NCBI GenBank assembly: GCA_017548605.1
Contig: JAFYZT010000040.1
Span: 124,001-188,000, forward strand
Direction of reading: 5' to 3'
DNA length: 64,000 nt
Source: Prevotella sp.
GTDB taxonomy: Bacteria; Bacteroidota; Bacteroidia; Bacteroidales; Bacteroidaceae
Shown piece by piece: positions 8,785 through 19,700 of this stretch. A model generated the notes under the pieces. That model had not been told where the DNA came from. It made no database searches and was given only the letters and a program-made list of their open reading frames with translations. The position numbers and the translations under genes are program-made. How positions within the stretch are numbered: position 1 is the stretch's first letter; each line of letters opens with the position of its first letter.

Positions 8785-10053
8785 ATGAACATATTGTTAT
8801 TAGGCAGTGGCGGTCGTGAACACGCCTTAGCATGGAAGATAGCGCAGAGCGCACAAGTAGACAAACTATTCATTGCCCCTGGCAATGCAGGTACTACAGA
8901 CTGTGGAGAGAATGTCGACATTAAGGCCGACGACTTTGTTGCATTGAAGGCATTCGCCCTCTCACACGATGTCTCAATGGTTGTTGTCGGTCCCGAAGAC
9001 CCATTAGTTAAAGGTATCTACGATACTTTCAATGCTGATGCCTCCACGAGCCATATCGCCGTCATTGGTCCGTCGAAAGCCGGAGCTCAGTTGGAAGGTT
9101 CAAAAGATTTTGCCAAGGCATTCATGATGCGCCACGGTATTCCCACTGCCCGATACCAAACGTTTGACGGCACAACGCTTGATGATGGTTTGCGCTTTTT
9201 AGAAACTTTGCAGCCCCCTTACGTGTTGAAGGCAGATGGACTATGTGCCGGCAAAGGTGTGCTCATTCTTCCAACCTTAGAGGAGGCGAAAAAGGAGCTG
9301 CGTGAGATGCTTGGTGGCATGTTCGGCCAAGCATCTGCCCAAGTGGTAATAGAAGAGTTTTTGAGCGGCATCGAGTGTTCTGTTTTTGTACTCACCGACG
9401 GCCAGCACTACCAAATTTTGCCCGAAGCCAAAGACTATAAACGCATTGGAGAGGGTGATACCGGTCTGAACACCGGCGGCATGGGCAGTGTCAGTCCAGT
9501 TCCCTTTGCCACGGAGGAATGGATGAAGAAGGTTGAAGACCGTATTATCCGTCCCACGGTGGAAGGTTTGAAGAGTGAGAACATCGACTATAAGGGTTTC
9601 ATCTTCTTCGGTCTTATCAATGTTGGCGGCGACCCGATGGTTATTGAGTACAACTGTCGCATGGGCGACCCCGAGACAGAGACTGTAATGTTGCGTTTGA
9701 AAAGCGATATAATTGATTTGTTTAAAGGCGTGGCAAATGGTACTTTGGATGAGTGTCATGTGGAATTTGACCAACGAGCTGCCGTGTGCGTGATGCTTGT
9801 CAGTGGCGGATACCCACAGTCATACAAGAAAGGCTATCCCATCAAGGGCTTGGATAATGTTGACGGCAGTATCGTATTTCACAGCGGTACAGCGCTGAAA
9901 GACAATGAGGTTGTAACCGCTGGTGGTCGTGTTATCGCCGTGAGCAGCTACGGAGTCAATAAGGAAGACGCCCTGCGCAAGAGTTTCGAAGAAGCCAGCA
10001 AGATTCATTTCACTGACAAGTATTTCCGCAGCGACATTGGTAAAGACCTTTGA
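8785..10053 (+). CDS. purD: Phosphoribosylamine-glycine ligase (GAR synthetase)
   Basis: Starting at 8785 the 422-residue protein begins [19 protein letters not shown], the invariant PurD N terminus; an in-frame ATG at 8719 would add 22 unrelated residues. Other family marks are [14 protein letters not shown], the ATP-grasp region ([14 protein letters not shown] near 150) and [12 protein letters not shown], with [12 protein letters not shown] near the C-terminal metal site. It joins glycine to phosphoribosylamine in purine synthesis. It sits 76 bases after the dipeptidyl peptidase gene, a gap holding a short GTGAGTGATGAGAG element related to the heptamer arrays found elsewhere. Confidence 0.95.
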   Translation: MNILLLGSGGREHALAWKIAQSAQVDKLFIAPGNAGTTDCGENVDIKADDFVALKAFALSHDVSMVVVGPEDPLVKGIYDTFNADASTSHIAVIGPSKAGAQLEGSKDFAKAFMMRHGIPTARYQTFDGTTLDDGLRFLETLQPPYVLKADGLCAGKGVLILPTLEEAKKELREMLGGMFGQASAQVVIEEFLSGIECSVFVLTDGQHYQILPEAKDYKRIGEGDTGLNTGGMGSVSPVPFATEEWMKKVEDRIIRPTVEGLKSENIDYKGFIFFGLINVGGDPMVIEYNCRMGDPETETVMLRLKSDIIDLFKGVANGTLDECHVEFDQRAAVCVMLVSGGYPQSYKKGYPIKGLDNVDGSIVFHSGTALKDNEVVTAGGRVIAVSSYGVNKEDALRKSFEEASKIHFTDKYFRSDIGKDL

Positions 10054-10063
10054 AAAGAATAAC

Positions 10064-10107
10064 GGGAAAAAAGTAAAAGGGTAAAAAGATAACAGGGAAA
10101 AAGAGAA
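10064..10107 (+). repeat. Period-8 intergenic array (RRGTAAAA type)
   Basis: Aligned in octamers from 10071 the sequence reads AAGTAAAA, GGGTAAAA, AGATAACA, GGGAAAAA, and it runs into the GTG start of the next gene at 10108. The unit resembles the array before thiL at 62017. Confidence 0.6.
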
Positions 10108-11049
10108 GTGGCATTCAAGCGATTTCAGAACATCTTTGCTGAGAGTAGGTTTTCCCTACCCTTTCTGATGGTGGTCACCGTGGCCACCTGGATGTTCCGT
10201 GGATTGTTGGAAGACCGTTTGTGGATGCAATTTATCTGCTTGGGAATGTCGACCTACCTGATGATTGAGTTGAACAACGCCAATCAGTTGTTGAGGGTTT
10301 ACAGCAAGATGGTGAGCGGTAGTTTTCTATTGTTACTCATTGCCGCCAACCCTCTCTTTCCAAGTCTCCGCATGAGCATCATCGCCCTGTGCAGCGTTGC
10401 ATTATACACGATGCTTTTCCGCTGCTACCAACAGAAAAAGTCATCGGGCTGGGTGTTTTACGGTTTTCTCTGTTATGGTCTGGCTAGTCTTGTGTTTCCA
10501 CAGATAGTATTTTTCATTCCCTTTTTGTGGGGATCCATGGCCTTCAACCTATATGCATTGAATGCCAAGACTTTCTTCTCCTCTTTGCTTGGACTGCTAA
10601 CCCCCTATTGGTTTTTGTTTGGTTACAGTGTATTCAGTGGTAACTTGTCCTTTTGGCCAGAACATGTGTCACAATTGAGCCAATTCGCCCCTTTGTTCGA
10701 TTACAGTGGTGTGAGTGAACACCAATTGGTGACATTCGGCTTTGTGGCCATTTGTGCATTAATAGGCATTATCCATTATATGCGCAACAGTTTCAGTGAC
10801 AAGATTCAGACCCGTATGTTGTTTGAAGTATTCATCCTGATGGATGTGATGTCGCTATTGTTCCTGGTGTTGCAGCCCCAGCACTATGAGCCGTTGATGG
10901 GTATGCTTATTGTGAACACTGCTCCCTTGCTGGCTCATTTCATCACGCTCACAAGGACATGGCTGACGAATATAGCATTTTATCTCATTCTATTGCTTTC
11001 TTTCACCATTGCCGCTTATCATCTATGGATGCCCTCACTGATCTTTTAA
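10108..11049 (+). CDS. Multipass membrane protein of unknown function
   Basis: 313 residues with about eight to nine hydrophobic segments spread over the whole length and only short loops, so it is an integral inner-membrane protein. I do not recognise a catalytic motif. The start is GTG at 10108, giving MAFKRFQNIFAESRFSLPFLMVV; the next ATG (10168) would cut the amphipathic leader. Its last 25 bases overlap the start of the DedA-like gene, so the two are probably translated together. It follows purD by 54 bases filled with a period-8 repeat. Confidence 0.75.
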   Translation: MAFKRFQNIFAESRFSLPFLMVVTVATWMFRGLLEDRLWMQFICLGMSTYLMIELNNANQLLRVYSKMVSGSFLLLLIAANPLFPSLRMSIIALCSVALYTMLFRCYQQKKSSGWVFYGFLCYGLASLVFPQIVFFIPFLWGSMAFNLYALNAKTFFSSLLGLLTPYWFLFGYSVFSGNLSFWPEHVSQLSQFAPLFDYSGVSEHQLVTFGFVAICALIGIIHYMRNSFSDKIQTRMLFEVFILMDVMSLLFLVLQPQHYEPLMGMLIVNTAPLLAHFITLTRTWLTNIAFYLILLLSFTIAAYHLWMPSLIF

Positions 11050-11477
11050 TCAACTACGGTTATTGGGGAATGCTTATTGCCGCCTTTGTTGCCGGCAGTT
11101 TCTTTCCTTTCAGCAGCGAAGCAGTGATGATTGGGTTGCTGTATTACGGTCTGGAGCCTTGGCCTTTGGCCATTTACGGAACCATTGGTAATTGGTTGGG
11201 CAGCATGTTCAATTATGGTGTGGGACACATGGGCAAAATGGAGTGGATAGAGCGTTATCTGCATGTAAAAAAGGAAACACTCGACAAAGCCCAGCGTTTC
11301 TTAGGTGGCCGCGGGGCATGGATGGGTTTTTTCGCCTTTCTGCCGCTGATAGGCACTGCCGTCAGTATTCTCCTTGGGTTGATGCGCGCCAACCTGCCGA
11401 TTACGGCTTTCAGCACCTTCGTGGGCAAATTTTTGCGTTATGTACTGGTGATGCAAGGGGCACACCTTCTGTTTTAG
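11025..11477 (+). CDS. YqaA-like DedA-family membrane protein
   Basis: About 150 residues from the ATG at 11025: MDALTDLLINYGYWGMLIAAFVAGSFFPFSSEAVMIGLL. The F/E-containing first segment (PFSSEAVM), GNWLGSMFNYGVG and the later FFAFLPLIGTAVSILLGLMR match the YqaA/SNARE-associated (DedA-like) family, thought to act in lipid translocation or membrane homeostasis. It overlaps the preceding membrane protein gene by 25 bases. The partner relation of the two is inferred only from coupling; substrate unknown. Confidence 0.8.
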   Translation: MDALTDLLINYGYWGMLIAAFVAGSFFPFSSEAVMIGLLYYGLEPWPLAIYGTIGNWLGSMFNYGVGHMGKMEWIERYLHVKKETLDKAQRFLGGRGAWMGFFAFLPLIGTAVSILLGLMRANLPITAFSTFVGKFLRYVLVMQGAHLLF

Positions 11478-11580
11478 ACATAGTGACAGTAGTTTTTTAG
11501 ACAAATGAACATAAAGACATATATTTAGACAAAGGAACAGAGGGGCATAATTTTAGACAAAGGAACATAAGGACAAAGTT
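11478..11580 (+). repeat. Intergenic array of RACAWARG octamers
   Basis: Three related copies of a roughly 28-base block beginning TTTAGACAAAKGAACA, themselves made of octamers such as GACAAAGG, AACATAAG and GACAAAGT. The same octamers recur at 30828-30873 before another gene. The gap 11478-11735 otherwise holds the promoter below and no gene. Confidence 0.65.
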
Positions 11581-11663
11581 TTTTGTGTAGTATTCGGTTT
11601 GCACTAATTTTAGATTATTTACGCTACGTTACGGAAGTATAAAGAAAAAATAACTTTTTTCTT

Positions 11664-11694
11664 TTTGTACTTCGCTCAACTTGCAGTAATTTTG
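11664..11694 (+). promoter_or_regulatory. Promoter for the DUF2723 gene (TTTG-N19-TAATTTTG)
   Basis: TTTG at 11664-11667, a 19-base spacer and TAATTTTG at 11687-11694 form an exact Bacteroidetes primary sigma promoter, 41 bases before the start at 11736. Confidence 0.75.
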
Positions 11695-11735
11695 TAGCCA
11701 TTATTTCGAAATAATCAAATATTATATATTTTCGG

Positions 11736-14700
11736 ATGAAAAAGTACAGATTGGTAGACAATACGTTGGGATGGTTGGCTTTTTTGATTGCCGCCGTGAC
11801 GTATTGTTCGACCGTAGAGCCGACAGCCAGTTTTTGGGACTGTCCGGAATTTATCCTCACTGGTTATAAACTCGAAGTAGGCCATCCCCCAGGCGCCCCG
11901 TTCTTCATGTTGACAGCAAACCTGTTCTCACAGTTTACAAGTGACCCGTCGACGGTAGCCTTCTTGGTGAATATTATGAACGCCCTGTTGAGTGCGCTGT
12001 GTATTTTGTTCCTTTTCTGGACTATCACCCATCTGGCGCGGCGTTTGATTTTGAAAGATTGGTCGGAACTGACTACAGCCAAGCTCATCGCCATTGAAGC
12101 ATCGGGACTGGTTGGTGCGTTGATATACACATGGAGCGACACCTTCTGGTTCAGTGCCGTTGAGGGTGAGGTCTATGCGTATTCATCCGCTTTCACCGCT
12201 GTGGTGTTTTGGTTGATACTAAAATGGGAGGATCATGCCGACGAGCCTCATAGCGACCGCTATTTGGTATTAATCGCTTACATGACAGGACTTAGTATCG
12301 GCGTCCACTTGTTGAACCTTTTGTGTATCCCCGCTATCGTACTTGTATATTATTACAAGCGCTACCCCGACGCCAACCTGAAAGGGTCGTTGTTTGCCCT
12401 GTTGGTATCAGCGGTCATCGTTGCTGCCGTGCTGTATGGTGTTGTTCCCGGCATCATCACTGTTGGTGGCTGGTTTGAGTTGTTCTTCGTGAACACCCTC
12501 GGGATGTCGTTTAACACTGGTCTGATTATCTATATCATCCTGTTGGTAGCCGCCGTGCTTTGGGCCATCCGCGAGAGTTACCAAGACAAGAGTCTGAAAC
12601 GTCAGAACATCTCATTCATTCTAGCCATTGCCATGTTGGGCATCCCTTTCTATGGTTACGGGTGGAGTGCTTTCTTCATCGGCGTAATCGTGCTCGCCCT
12701 GGTTTATTTCTTCTTGTTAAAGCGCACGCGCAAGGACGGCAAAGCATTTGTTACAGCTCGTGTGAAGAACACCATCACGCTGTGCATGCTGATGTTGATG
12801 ATTGGCTATTCCACTTATGCCGTGATTGTCATCCGTTCATCTGCCAACCCGCCAATGGACCAGAACTCACCAGAGGATATTTTCACATTAGGCAATTACC
12901 TGAGCCGTGACCAGTACGGCTACCGTCCGTTGCTGTATGGCCAGGCCTACAACTCAGAATACGCCGCTACCGAAGACGGTCATGTGAAGATGTCGGGCGG
13001 TGCTCCCATCTGGCAGCGCAGAGAAAAGGCCAGTGCCGACGAACCCGACTCATATTTCATCGTTAGTCGTAAGGAGAATGCCGAATATGTTCAGAATATG
13101 GTATTCCCGCGTATGTACAGTGCCGCACACGCCCAGGCCTACGAGAGTTGGATGGGAGGTGTGACGGGTAGATACGTTCCTTCCGCCTACGGCATGGATC
13201 CTGTGAAGATGCCCACTTTCATCGAGAATTTGAAATTCTTCCTCTCCTACCAGTGCAATTTCATGTATTGGCGTTATTTCATGTGGAACTTTGCAGGACG
13301 TCAGAATGATATACAAGGCTATGGTGAATATGAGCACGGAAACTGGTTGACAGGTATCCCGTTCATCGACAATGCCCGATTAGGCGACCAGGATACGTTG
13401 CCAGATGACCTGAAGAATAACAAAGGTCATAACGTATTCTACTGTCTCCCCCTGCTACTTGGGCTCATCGGCTTGTTCTGGCAAGCCTTCCGAGGTCAGC
13501 GTGGTATTCGTCAGTTCTGGGTGGTCTTTTTCCTGTTCTTCATGACAGGTCTGGCCATTGTTCTATATCTGAACCAAACTCCCAACCAACCCCGTGAGCG
13601 CGACTATGCCTATGCCGGCTCATTCTACGCATTCGCTATATGGTGCGGTCTGGGTGTTGTCGCCCTGATTGACTTGTTGAAGCGCATCAACATCAAGGGA
13701 ACCGTGGCGGCCGCATTGGTTGGTGCTGCCTGTTTGCTGGTTCCCATCCAGATGGTATCGCAGACCTGGGACGACCACGACCGCAGCGGTCGTTACTGTT
13801 GCCGTGACTTCGGCAGGAACTACCTCATGTCGTTGCAAGAGAGTGGCTATCCCATCATCTATACGAACGGCGACAACGACACCTTCCCATTGTGGTATAA
13901 CCAAGAAGTGGAAGGAGAACGTACTGATGCCCGTGTATGTAACCTCAGCTACCTGCAGACCGACTGGTATATCGACCAGATGAAACGTCCTGCATACGAT
14001 TCACCAGCCGTACCCCTCAGTTGGCCACGTCTGGACTATTGTGCCGGTACCAATGAAGCTGTGAGCATCCAGCCCGATTTGAAGGAAGGCATTCTTGACA
14101 TTTACAAGCGTGACCCCAAAGGAGCAAAGAAAGTGTTCGGCGACGACCCGTTCGAGTTGAAGAATATCTTGAAAATCTGGGTACGCGGCGATGTCACGCC
14201 CGAGCAGCAAGCCGTGATGAACTCTATGTTTGGTCTGGCCAACGGCGGTAGTACAGAAAAGATACAGGTGATACCTACCGACTCGGTATATATGACTATC
14301 GACAAGGAAGCCGTGCGCAAGAGCGGCATGATGATTCCTGGCGACAGCATTCCCGACAAGATGGTTATCTCGTTGAAGGGTCACCGTTCGTTGGGCAAGG
14401 GCGACCTGATGATTTTGGAGATGCTCTCTCAGTGCAACTGGACACGTCCCATCTACGTAGCCATTACCGTTGGTGACGAGAACTACATGAACCTTGGCGA
14501 TAACACCATCCAGGAAGGTCTGGCCTACCGTATCACACCGTTTACTACGAGGGGCGATGACAAGTTCGATGTCGACAAGACCTACGACATGATGATGAAC
14601 AAGTTCAAGTACGGCGGTTTGAGCGAGAAAGGTCTTTACCTTGACCAGACCGTATACCGTATGTGTTGTACTCATAAACGTCTGTTTGCTCAACTTGCAC

Positions 14701-15092
14701 TTGCCTTGGCTAACCGTGGTGACATTGAGAAAGCCAAGTTAGCGTTGGCAAAGATGGAGAAAGAGATGCCCGAATATAACATCCCATACGAGTACCTCAG
14801 TGGTGGTTTGGACTTCATCAAGGCTTACGGAGCCGTGGGTGACAAGGCCAAGGCGACACATGTATCCGACCAGATGTGGAAGACTTCGAAACAATACCTG
14901 AATTGGTATATGAACCTTGACACTGCAGACTTCCTCACCTACCAGCGGGAGTGTCAGATGCACATGATGTTCCTCTCGGCCATCATCGAGTCGATGCAGA
15001 CAGTGGACGAAGGCTGGGTGGAGAAACACTACACTGAGGCCAGCAATTTGATGAATACCTATCAAAGTCGTGGTGGGCAGTTGGTTCGTTAG
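11736..15092 (+). CDS. DUF2723-family membrane glycosyltransferase (GT117-like)
   Basis: 1118 residues. The N-terminal half has about a dozen membrane segments and opens with the DUF2723 signature: TASFWDCPEF near 32 (acidic residues of the first periplasmic loop, as in PMT-like GT-C enzymes) and GHPPGAPFFML. A long soluble C-terminal half (about 700-1118) contains TPR-like helices (ALANRGDIEKAKLALAKMEKEMP). The family is related to the human O-mannosyltransferase TMEM260, so a role in O-glycosylation of exported proteins from a lipid-linked sugar is likely. It has its own strong promoter and is followed by a deacetylase and queG with tiny gaps, suggesting one transcript. Confidence 0.82.
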   Translation: MKKYRLVDNTLGWLAFLIAAVTYCSTVEPTASFWDCPEFILTGYKLEVGHPPGAPFFMLTANLFSQFTSDPSTVAFLVNIMNALLSALCILFLFWTITHLARRLILKDWSELTTAKLIAIEASGLVGALIYTWSDTFWFSAVEGEVYAYSSAFTAVVFWLILKWEDHADEPHSDRYLVLIAYMTGLSIGVHLLNLLCIPAIVLVYYYKRYPDANLKGSLFALLVSAVIVAAVLYGVVPGIITVGGWFELFFVNTLGMSFNTGLIIYIILLVAAVLWAIRESYQDKSLKRQNISFILAIAMLGIPFYGYGWSAFFIGVIVLALVYFFLLKRTRKDGKAFVTARVKNTITLCMLMLMIGYSTYAVIVIRSSANPPMDQNSPEDIFTLGNYLSRDQYGYRPLLYGQAYNSEYAATEDGHVKMSGGAPIWQRREKASADEPDSYFIVSRKENAEYVQNMVFPRMYSAAHAQAYESWMGGVTGRYVPSAYGMDPVKMPTFIENLKFFLSYQCNFMYWRYFMWNFAGRQNDIQGYGEYEHGNWLTGIPFIDNARLGDQDTLPDDLKNNKGHNVFYCLPLLLGLIGLFWQAFRGQRGIRQFWVVFFLFFMTGLAIVLYLNQTPNQPRERDYAYAGSFYAFAIWCGLGVVALIDLLKRINIKGTVAAALVGAACLLVPIQMVSQTWDDHDRSGRYCCRDFGRNYLMSLQESGYPIIYTNGDNDTFPLWYNQEVEGERTDARVCNLSYLQTDWYIDQMKRPAYDSPAVPLSWPRLDYCAGTNEAVSIQPDLKEGILDIYKRDPKGAKKVFGDDPFELKNILKIWVRGDVTPEQQAVMNSMFGLANGGSTEKIQVIPTDSVYMTIDKEAVRKSGMMIPGDSIPDKMVISLKGHRSLGKGDLMILEMLSQCNWTRPIYVAITVGDENYMNLGDNTIQEGLAYRITPFTTRGDDKFDVDKTYDMMMNKFKYGGLSEKGLYLDQTVYRMCCTHKRLFAQLALALANRGDIEKAKLALAKMEKEMPEYNIPYEYLSGGLDFIKAYGAVGDKAKATHVSDQMWKTSKQYLNWYMNLDTADFLTYQRECQMHMMFLSAIIESMQTVDEGWVEKHYTEASNLMNTYQSRGGQLVR

Positions 15093-15105
15093 TGACGAGT
15101 AACGG

Positions 15106-15717
15106 ATGATATTAGAGCAACCATCCTTCTGGTTCCGTTGGGCTTTCCCGAATGCCCTCTTTCGGATGGACAAAAACGAGCGTTCTGTTTATCTGACGTT
15201 CGATGACGGCCCTATCCCTGAATCCACGCCGTTCATTCTCGACACTTTGCGCCATTACGGCATCAAGGCGACCTTTTTCATGGTTGGCGACAATGTTGTA
15301 AAACATCCCGAGTTATACGACCAAATCCTTGCCGAAGGTCATCAGGTGGGTAACCATACCCATAATCACCTGGGTGCGTTCAAGCATTGGACGGTGACAT
15401 ATATCATCAACACGATGAAAGCCAACGAACATATCCATTCCCACCTGTTCCGTCCTCCCCATGGTGTAATGCGTTGGAGTGAGTATTACTGGTTGAGCAA
15501 AGTGTTCCGTGTAGTGATGTGGGACTTGGTGACCCGCGACTATTCGAAGTGGATGAGTGCGGATGATGTTGTTAACAACGTGAAACGTTACGCTCGTAAT
15601 GGTTCCATCATCACCTTCCACGACTCCCTGAAAAGCATCGACAAATTGAAAACCGCCCTGCCCGAAAGTATAGAATGGCTACAACAAGAGGGTTATGAGT
15701 TCAAGATCTTCGAATGA
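15106..15717 (+). CDS. Polysaccharide deacetylase (NodB homology, CE4)
   Basis: 203 residues with the full NodB motif set: TFDDGP near 32 (catalytic base and metal Asp), HTHNH near 84 (metal His pair), RPPHG near 113, a DLVTRDYS segment near 140 and ITFHD near 167. No clear signal peptide; the N terminus (MILEQPSFWFRWAFP) is mildly hydrophobic and may contact the membrane. The enzyme should remove N-acetyl groups from a glycan such as peptidoglycan or lipid-linked sugar. It starts 13 bases after the DUF2723 gene and its end overlaps queG by 23 bases. Confidence 0.87.
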   Translation: MILEQPSFWFRWAFPNALFRMDKNERSVYLTFDDGPIPESTPFILDTLRHYGIKATFFMVGDNVVKHPELYDQILAEGHQVGNHTHNHLGAFKHWTVTYIINTMKANEHIHSHLFRPPHGVMRWSEYYWLSKVFRVVMWDLVTRDYSKWMSADDVVNNVKRYARNGSIITFHDSLKSIDKLKTALPESIEWLQQEGYEFKIFE

Positions 15718-16621
15718 GATCAAGGCTGCGGCATTAGATTTGGGTTTCAGTGCCTGTGGCATAGCTCCCGCTGATGCCGTCGATGCCGCTACCCAACACC
15801 TTTTCCGTCAATGGCTGGCCGATGGCGCCCATGCAGACATGGGCTATATGGCCGGCCACATTGACAAGCGTCTTGACCCCCGTCAGTTGATGCCTGAGGT
15901 GAAGAGCATTATCTGTGTGGCCCTCAATTACGCTCCCAAACATCGCATCCCTGATAGCGAACCCCAATTGGCGGTATACGCATATGGTCACGATTACCAT
16001 GATGTGATGAAAGAGAAACTGCATCTTTTGGCGCAACGTATTGGCGCTGAGCATTATCGCGCTTTTTGTGATACCGCTCCTGTGCTTGAACGACATTGGG
16101 CTGTACGTTCTGGCATAGGGTGGATTGGCAAGAACCACCTCTTGATTATTCCCCATGCCGGGAGCATGTTTTTTTTGGGAGAGTTGTTCGTCGACTTCGA
16201 ATGTGAATATGATAATCCCCTCGTTTCCCGTTGCGGCAACTGTCGTCGTTGTGTCGATGCCTGTCCCACACATGCCTTACGTATCTGCGAGGGTGGTATG
16301 ACCCATTTTGATGCCCGTCGCTGTCTCTCCTACCTCACCATCGAGAACCGTGGTGCCTTGCCGGAGGGAACGGGTGAAAAGATGGGGCATACCATCTACG
16401 GCTGCGACCGTTGTCAGGAAGCCTGTCCGTGGAACCGCTTTTCCCGTCCAACGGAGGAGCCGCTGTTACAACCATCGGAAGAATTGCTTGGCATGACAGC
16501 CAAGCAGTGGGAGGAACTAAGCGAGGAAGAGTGGCGTCGGTTGTTCAAGGGCAGTGCTGTGAAACGAGCGAAGTATGAGGGGTTGATGCGGAACATCAGA
16601 GAGGCAAAAGAAGGGCAATAA
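15695..16621 (+). CDS. queG: Epoxyqueuosine reductase
   Basis: 308 residues. The catalytic Asp lies in CDTAPVLER (Asp126), followed by GWIGKNHLLI and two [4Fe-4S] cluster motifs: Cys180, 183, 186 and 190 in CGNCRRCVDACP, and Cys237, 240 and 244 in CDRCQEACPW, plus Cys210. This cobalamin-dependent enzyme performs the last step of queuosine formation in tRNA. It lacks the C-terminal HEAT repeats of some longer QueG proteins. The start at 15695 overlaps the deacetylase gene by 23 bases. queC, an early gene of the same pathway, lies at 63215-63880 but is not linked in an operon. Confidence 0.92.
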   Translation: MSSRSSNEIKAAALDLGFSACGIAPADAVDAATQHLFRQWLADGAHADMGYMAGHIDKRLDPRQLMPEVKSIICVALNYAPKHRIPDSEPQLAVYAYGHDYHDVMKEKLHLLAQRIGAEHYRAFCDTAPVLERHWAVRSGIGWIGKNHLLIIPHAGSMFFLGELFVDFECEYDNPLVSRCGNCRRCVDACPTHALRICEGGMTHFDARRCLSYLTIENRGALPEGTGEKMGHTIYGCDRCQEACPWNRFSRPTEEPLLQPSEELLGMTAKQWEELSEEEWRRLFKGSAVKRAKYEGLMRNIREAKEGQ

Positions 16622-16625
16622 CCAT

Positions 16626-16702
16626 TCTTCTACAACGAATGATTCTTTCTTATACAACGGATTATTCATTCTTATACAACGAATTGCACGAATGATTCTT
16701 TC
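16626..16702. repeat. Short repeats between converging queG and the papain-like gene
   Basis: The stretch holds three related copies of TTATACAACGRATT with GAATGATTCTTTCTTAT in between. Similar words (ACAACGGATTACACGAAT) recur at 28045-28080. No terminator hairpin is evident. Confidence 0.5.
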
Positions 16703-19700
16703 TTATAATGAGATGTTTGTTATGTCATAGTAATCAGACTGTATGACAAGCAGGGCATCGGGGAGAGTCAAGTTCTCGCATAACGGAGTAGATGGGCAAT
16801 AAGGCGCACACTCCTGTCGGAATTGTGTCGTGCAGTCTGCCGGATGTTTTGCAAGGATAGTCACCTGTGTTCCTGCGGTGTTATTCATCGGCACGAGGAA
16901 TATTTTTGAATAGGCAGTCATGGCTTTTCTCAACAGTTGTTGCATCTGTCTGTTATCGCCATTGATGAACGGGAATCGTCCAGTATTCTTGATGAAATGA
17001 TAGACCGAGAAATGTTGCAAACTCTCTTCCAGTTTGTTGACGATTGTTTGTTTGAGGTTATTCTTGAATTGAACAACGCTTTTCTCGTTAATGTCATAGT
17101 TGCCATGCTCAAGCAGTTCCGACAGTTTGATATTGCTTATGAGCACCTGTTCATTTTGTTGGTAGAAGCGTTCGAGCGTTGCATTGTCGAGCAGAGCGAT
17201 GAATGGTGGTTTTTGGACAGGTGACATTTTTTCCACACATTGCCTTTCCTCCTCATACCATGCTATGAGGTTATTGACATATGATTTTGCCGTGACGTTG
17301 AACGATCCCATTTTGTTGTAAAGGTTTGACAGCGAATCGAGCATCATTCCCGCCACAAACGCTTTCATGTCGAGTTCCCCGTCTTCTTTTTCTATTTCAC
17401 CAATGACCATTCCTTGTTGATACAACTGCTGCTCAAGACTGTTTCTCAGTGAAGCCAGGCTATGCCTCCTTTCTACCAGATAGCCAACAAGAGCAATGAG
17501 ATCGATGCCAGCGAAAGCCAACAGTATGAGGTTGACCGCCCCCCAAGTTTTTGTTATCCATGATAAGACAAACGCCAATACGATGAAAACAGCCGCCATC
17601 AGTCCGATGACAAATGCGTTTCTCCGCGTCGTTTTTTTATGTTCCTCTATCTTCGGCCCTTTCTCCATGGCCATCCGGTCCTTTTGCTCTTTGGCCAGAA
17701 TTATCCTTTCATGTAGCAACTGATGAGCGTCGTCGACGATGGCATCACGTTTAGTCTTATCCTTGAGGACATTGTCGAGATATGTAAAATCAGCATACAC
17801 CTGTTTGTATTCGGTAATCCACTGTTTCTGTTGTACCTTCTTCAGTTCCTTGAGCGACTGCAGGATAGCCATTCGAATGGCCGTGTCGGTACTGTCGAAG
17901 GAGATACGGTGCTTTGTGGTCACTCCCTTTACATTGTCGAGGCTGGATATTTCGGTGATGATGTATGCTGCGTTAAGATATTGTTTTTGTGCAACATACG
18001 CATAGGGCATGTAACAATATCCCTCATCTCCGAATTTTGTACCCCAGGAATTTCTCACCTTGAAGAATCCCGTTTCATCGTCGAATCCGCAGATGACCAA
18101 GGCATGGTTAGAGCCCTCATCTCCTTCTTGTGGCATCGCCACGAACGGCAATCCCAGATCCATCTCCTTAAACACCTTCATTGACACGATGACGGGGTAT
18201 CCCTCTGCGACGGCCGTTCTCAGGACATCAAGGTTATGCTGGAGGTCAGGACTCACATCAATGCTCAGTGCTTTTAGGATACGGTGTTTTATGCCGTCGT
18301 CGTATGCCTCCTGTGTCGGTTTGTCATCTGCATGTTCCTTTAGATACGGGCATTTGGTTTCCGAGCATACCCCCTTTTCCCCTATCGACTCGATGACCTC
18401 GAAGATGGCTGCCCCTTGTTGTCCCAGTTCACCCTTTCTCTCCCTTACATTATAATATACGAACCTTTCGCTGAAGTCAGATCCCAATTTCTTGTTTTTC
18501 TTGAGGATATACTCCATGACAGCCGTCACAGCGAACACTGCGCAGGCACCCAGTTCCCCTTGGTTTTTCACCTGTGTAAAATCCGCTGTAAGGTCAACGT
18601 TTTTATCCTGCGTCGTTGTCGTCGGCACATATTTTTCCTTCAGAGGATGTTCCTCGATGGCCATCTGTGCCGAACGGAACCGAGAGTTCTCGAAATTGAA
18701 ATTCTCCCCCACCACCACCTGCTGAGCCACCACAGCAGCCGTCTGCTGTTTCCTTGCCGCCTCTATCTCGTTGTCCATGCGTCGGATATATTCCGAAGCC
18801 TGTCGGATGTCGATACGGTATTTCTTTATGATGTCGATGGGTACCTGTATGGAGCCGTCATCATCTTGCGGACGGAATAACGTTGAATGGTCGATGACAG
18901 GGATATTCGTATCATTGTCGCATTTCACATTATCGTCTTCATCATGTTGGAACGTCATGGCCATATTGTTGTATCGTGTGAAGAAGGCCATCGGTTCCTT
19001 GAACAGATCAAGGAATGTGAGTTGTTTTCCATTAAAGAGCGATCCAGATAGAAGGTCATCATCGCTGAGCAGGATCTGTGCCATTACCGCCCGTTTCTCC
19101 GGCAGTGAGAGGTTGTCATCCTTTAAGAAGCCCATCACTTCATGTTCAAAATCATAGACAAATCGGTTCAAGTCGGCTGCGATGTGCGGTGTCAGTTGTC
19201 CCAGTGTCTTTCCTGCATGAAGATGTGCCGCCACGTGTCGTTCATAGAACGAGGAGAAGAAATTTGCTTTTCCTTCGAGGCGTCGTTGTGCCACATCGGC
19301 CACCTTGTTCACATCCACCTCCTGCATATGCAACCCCTCGCGTTGCATGACGGCGAGATAGGTATGGTGCAGCATGAAATGCAAGTAATAATACCTGTCG
19401 AAGTAGAGGCATGACAATCCGAATGTTGCTACCTTTTCCATATTGTGCTGCATCACCACCGAGTTATGGAGACACTCGTCGCACTCCACGTTAGCAATGG
19501 CGAACCATGCCAATGCCATCGCCATGGATTGTCCGTCAAATCCCAGGGCCACCTTATCCGCGTTGCAATTCTGGATGAGTATGACCTGTTCGAGTGAAGA
19601 ACAATCCTTTTTTGCCTCACACAGTTTCGTTGCATTCTCTATTGTCGTCCTGTTGTGGACAGACATATCCTCGTCGATACTCTTTTTCCACGACTCGTCG

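Noticed and set aside
16626-16702. Repeats between queG and the protease gene considered as an attachment site
   Set aside because: No integrase, no tRNA and no flanking duplication of a larger segment; similar words occur at other gaps.
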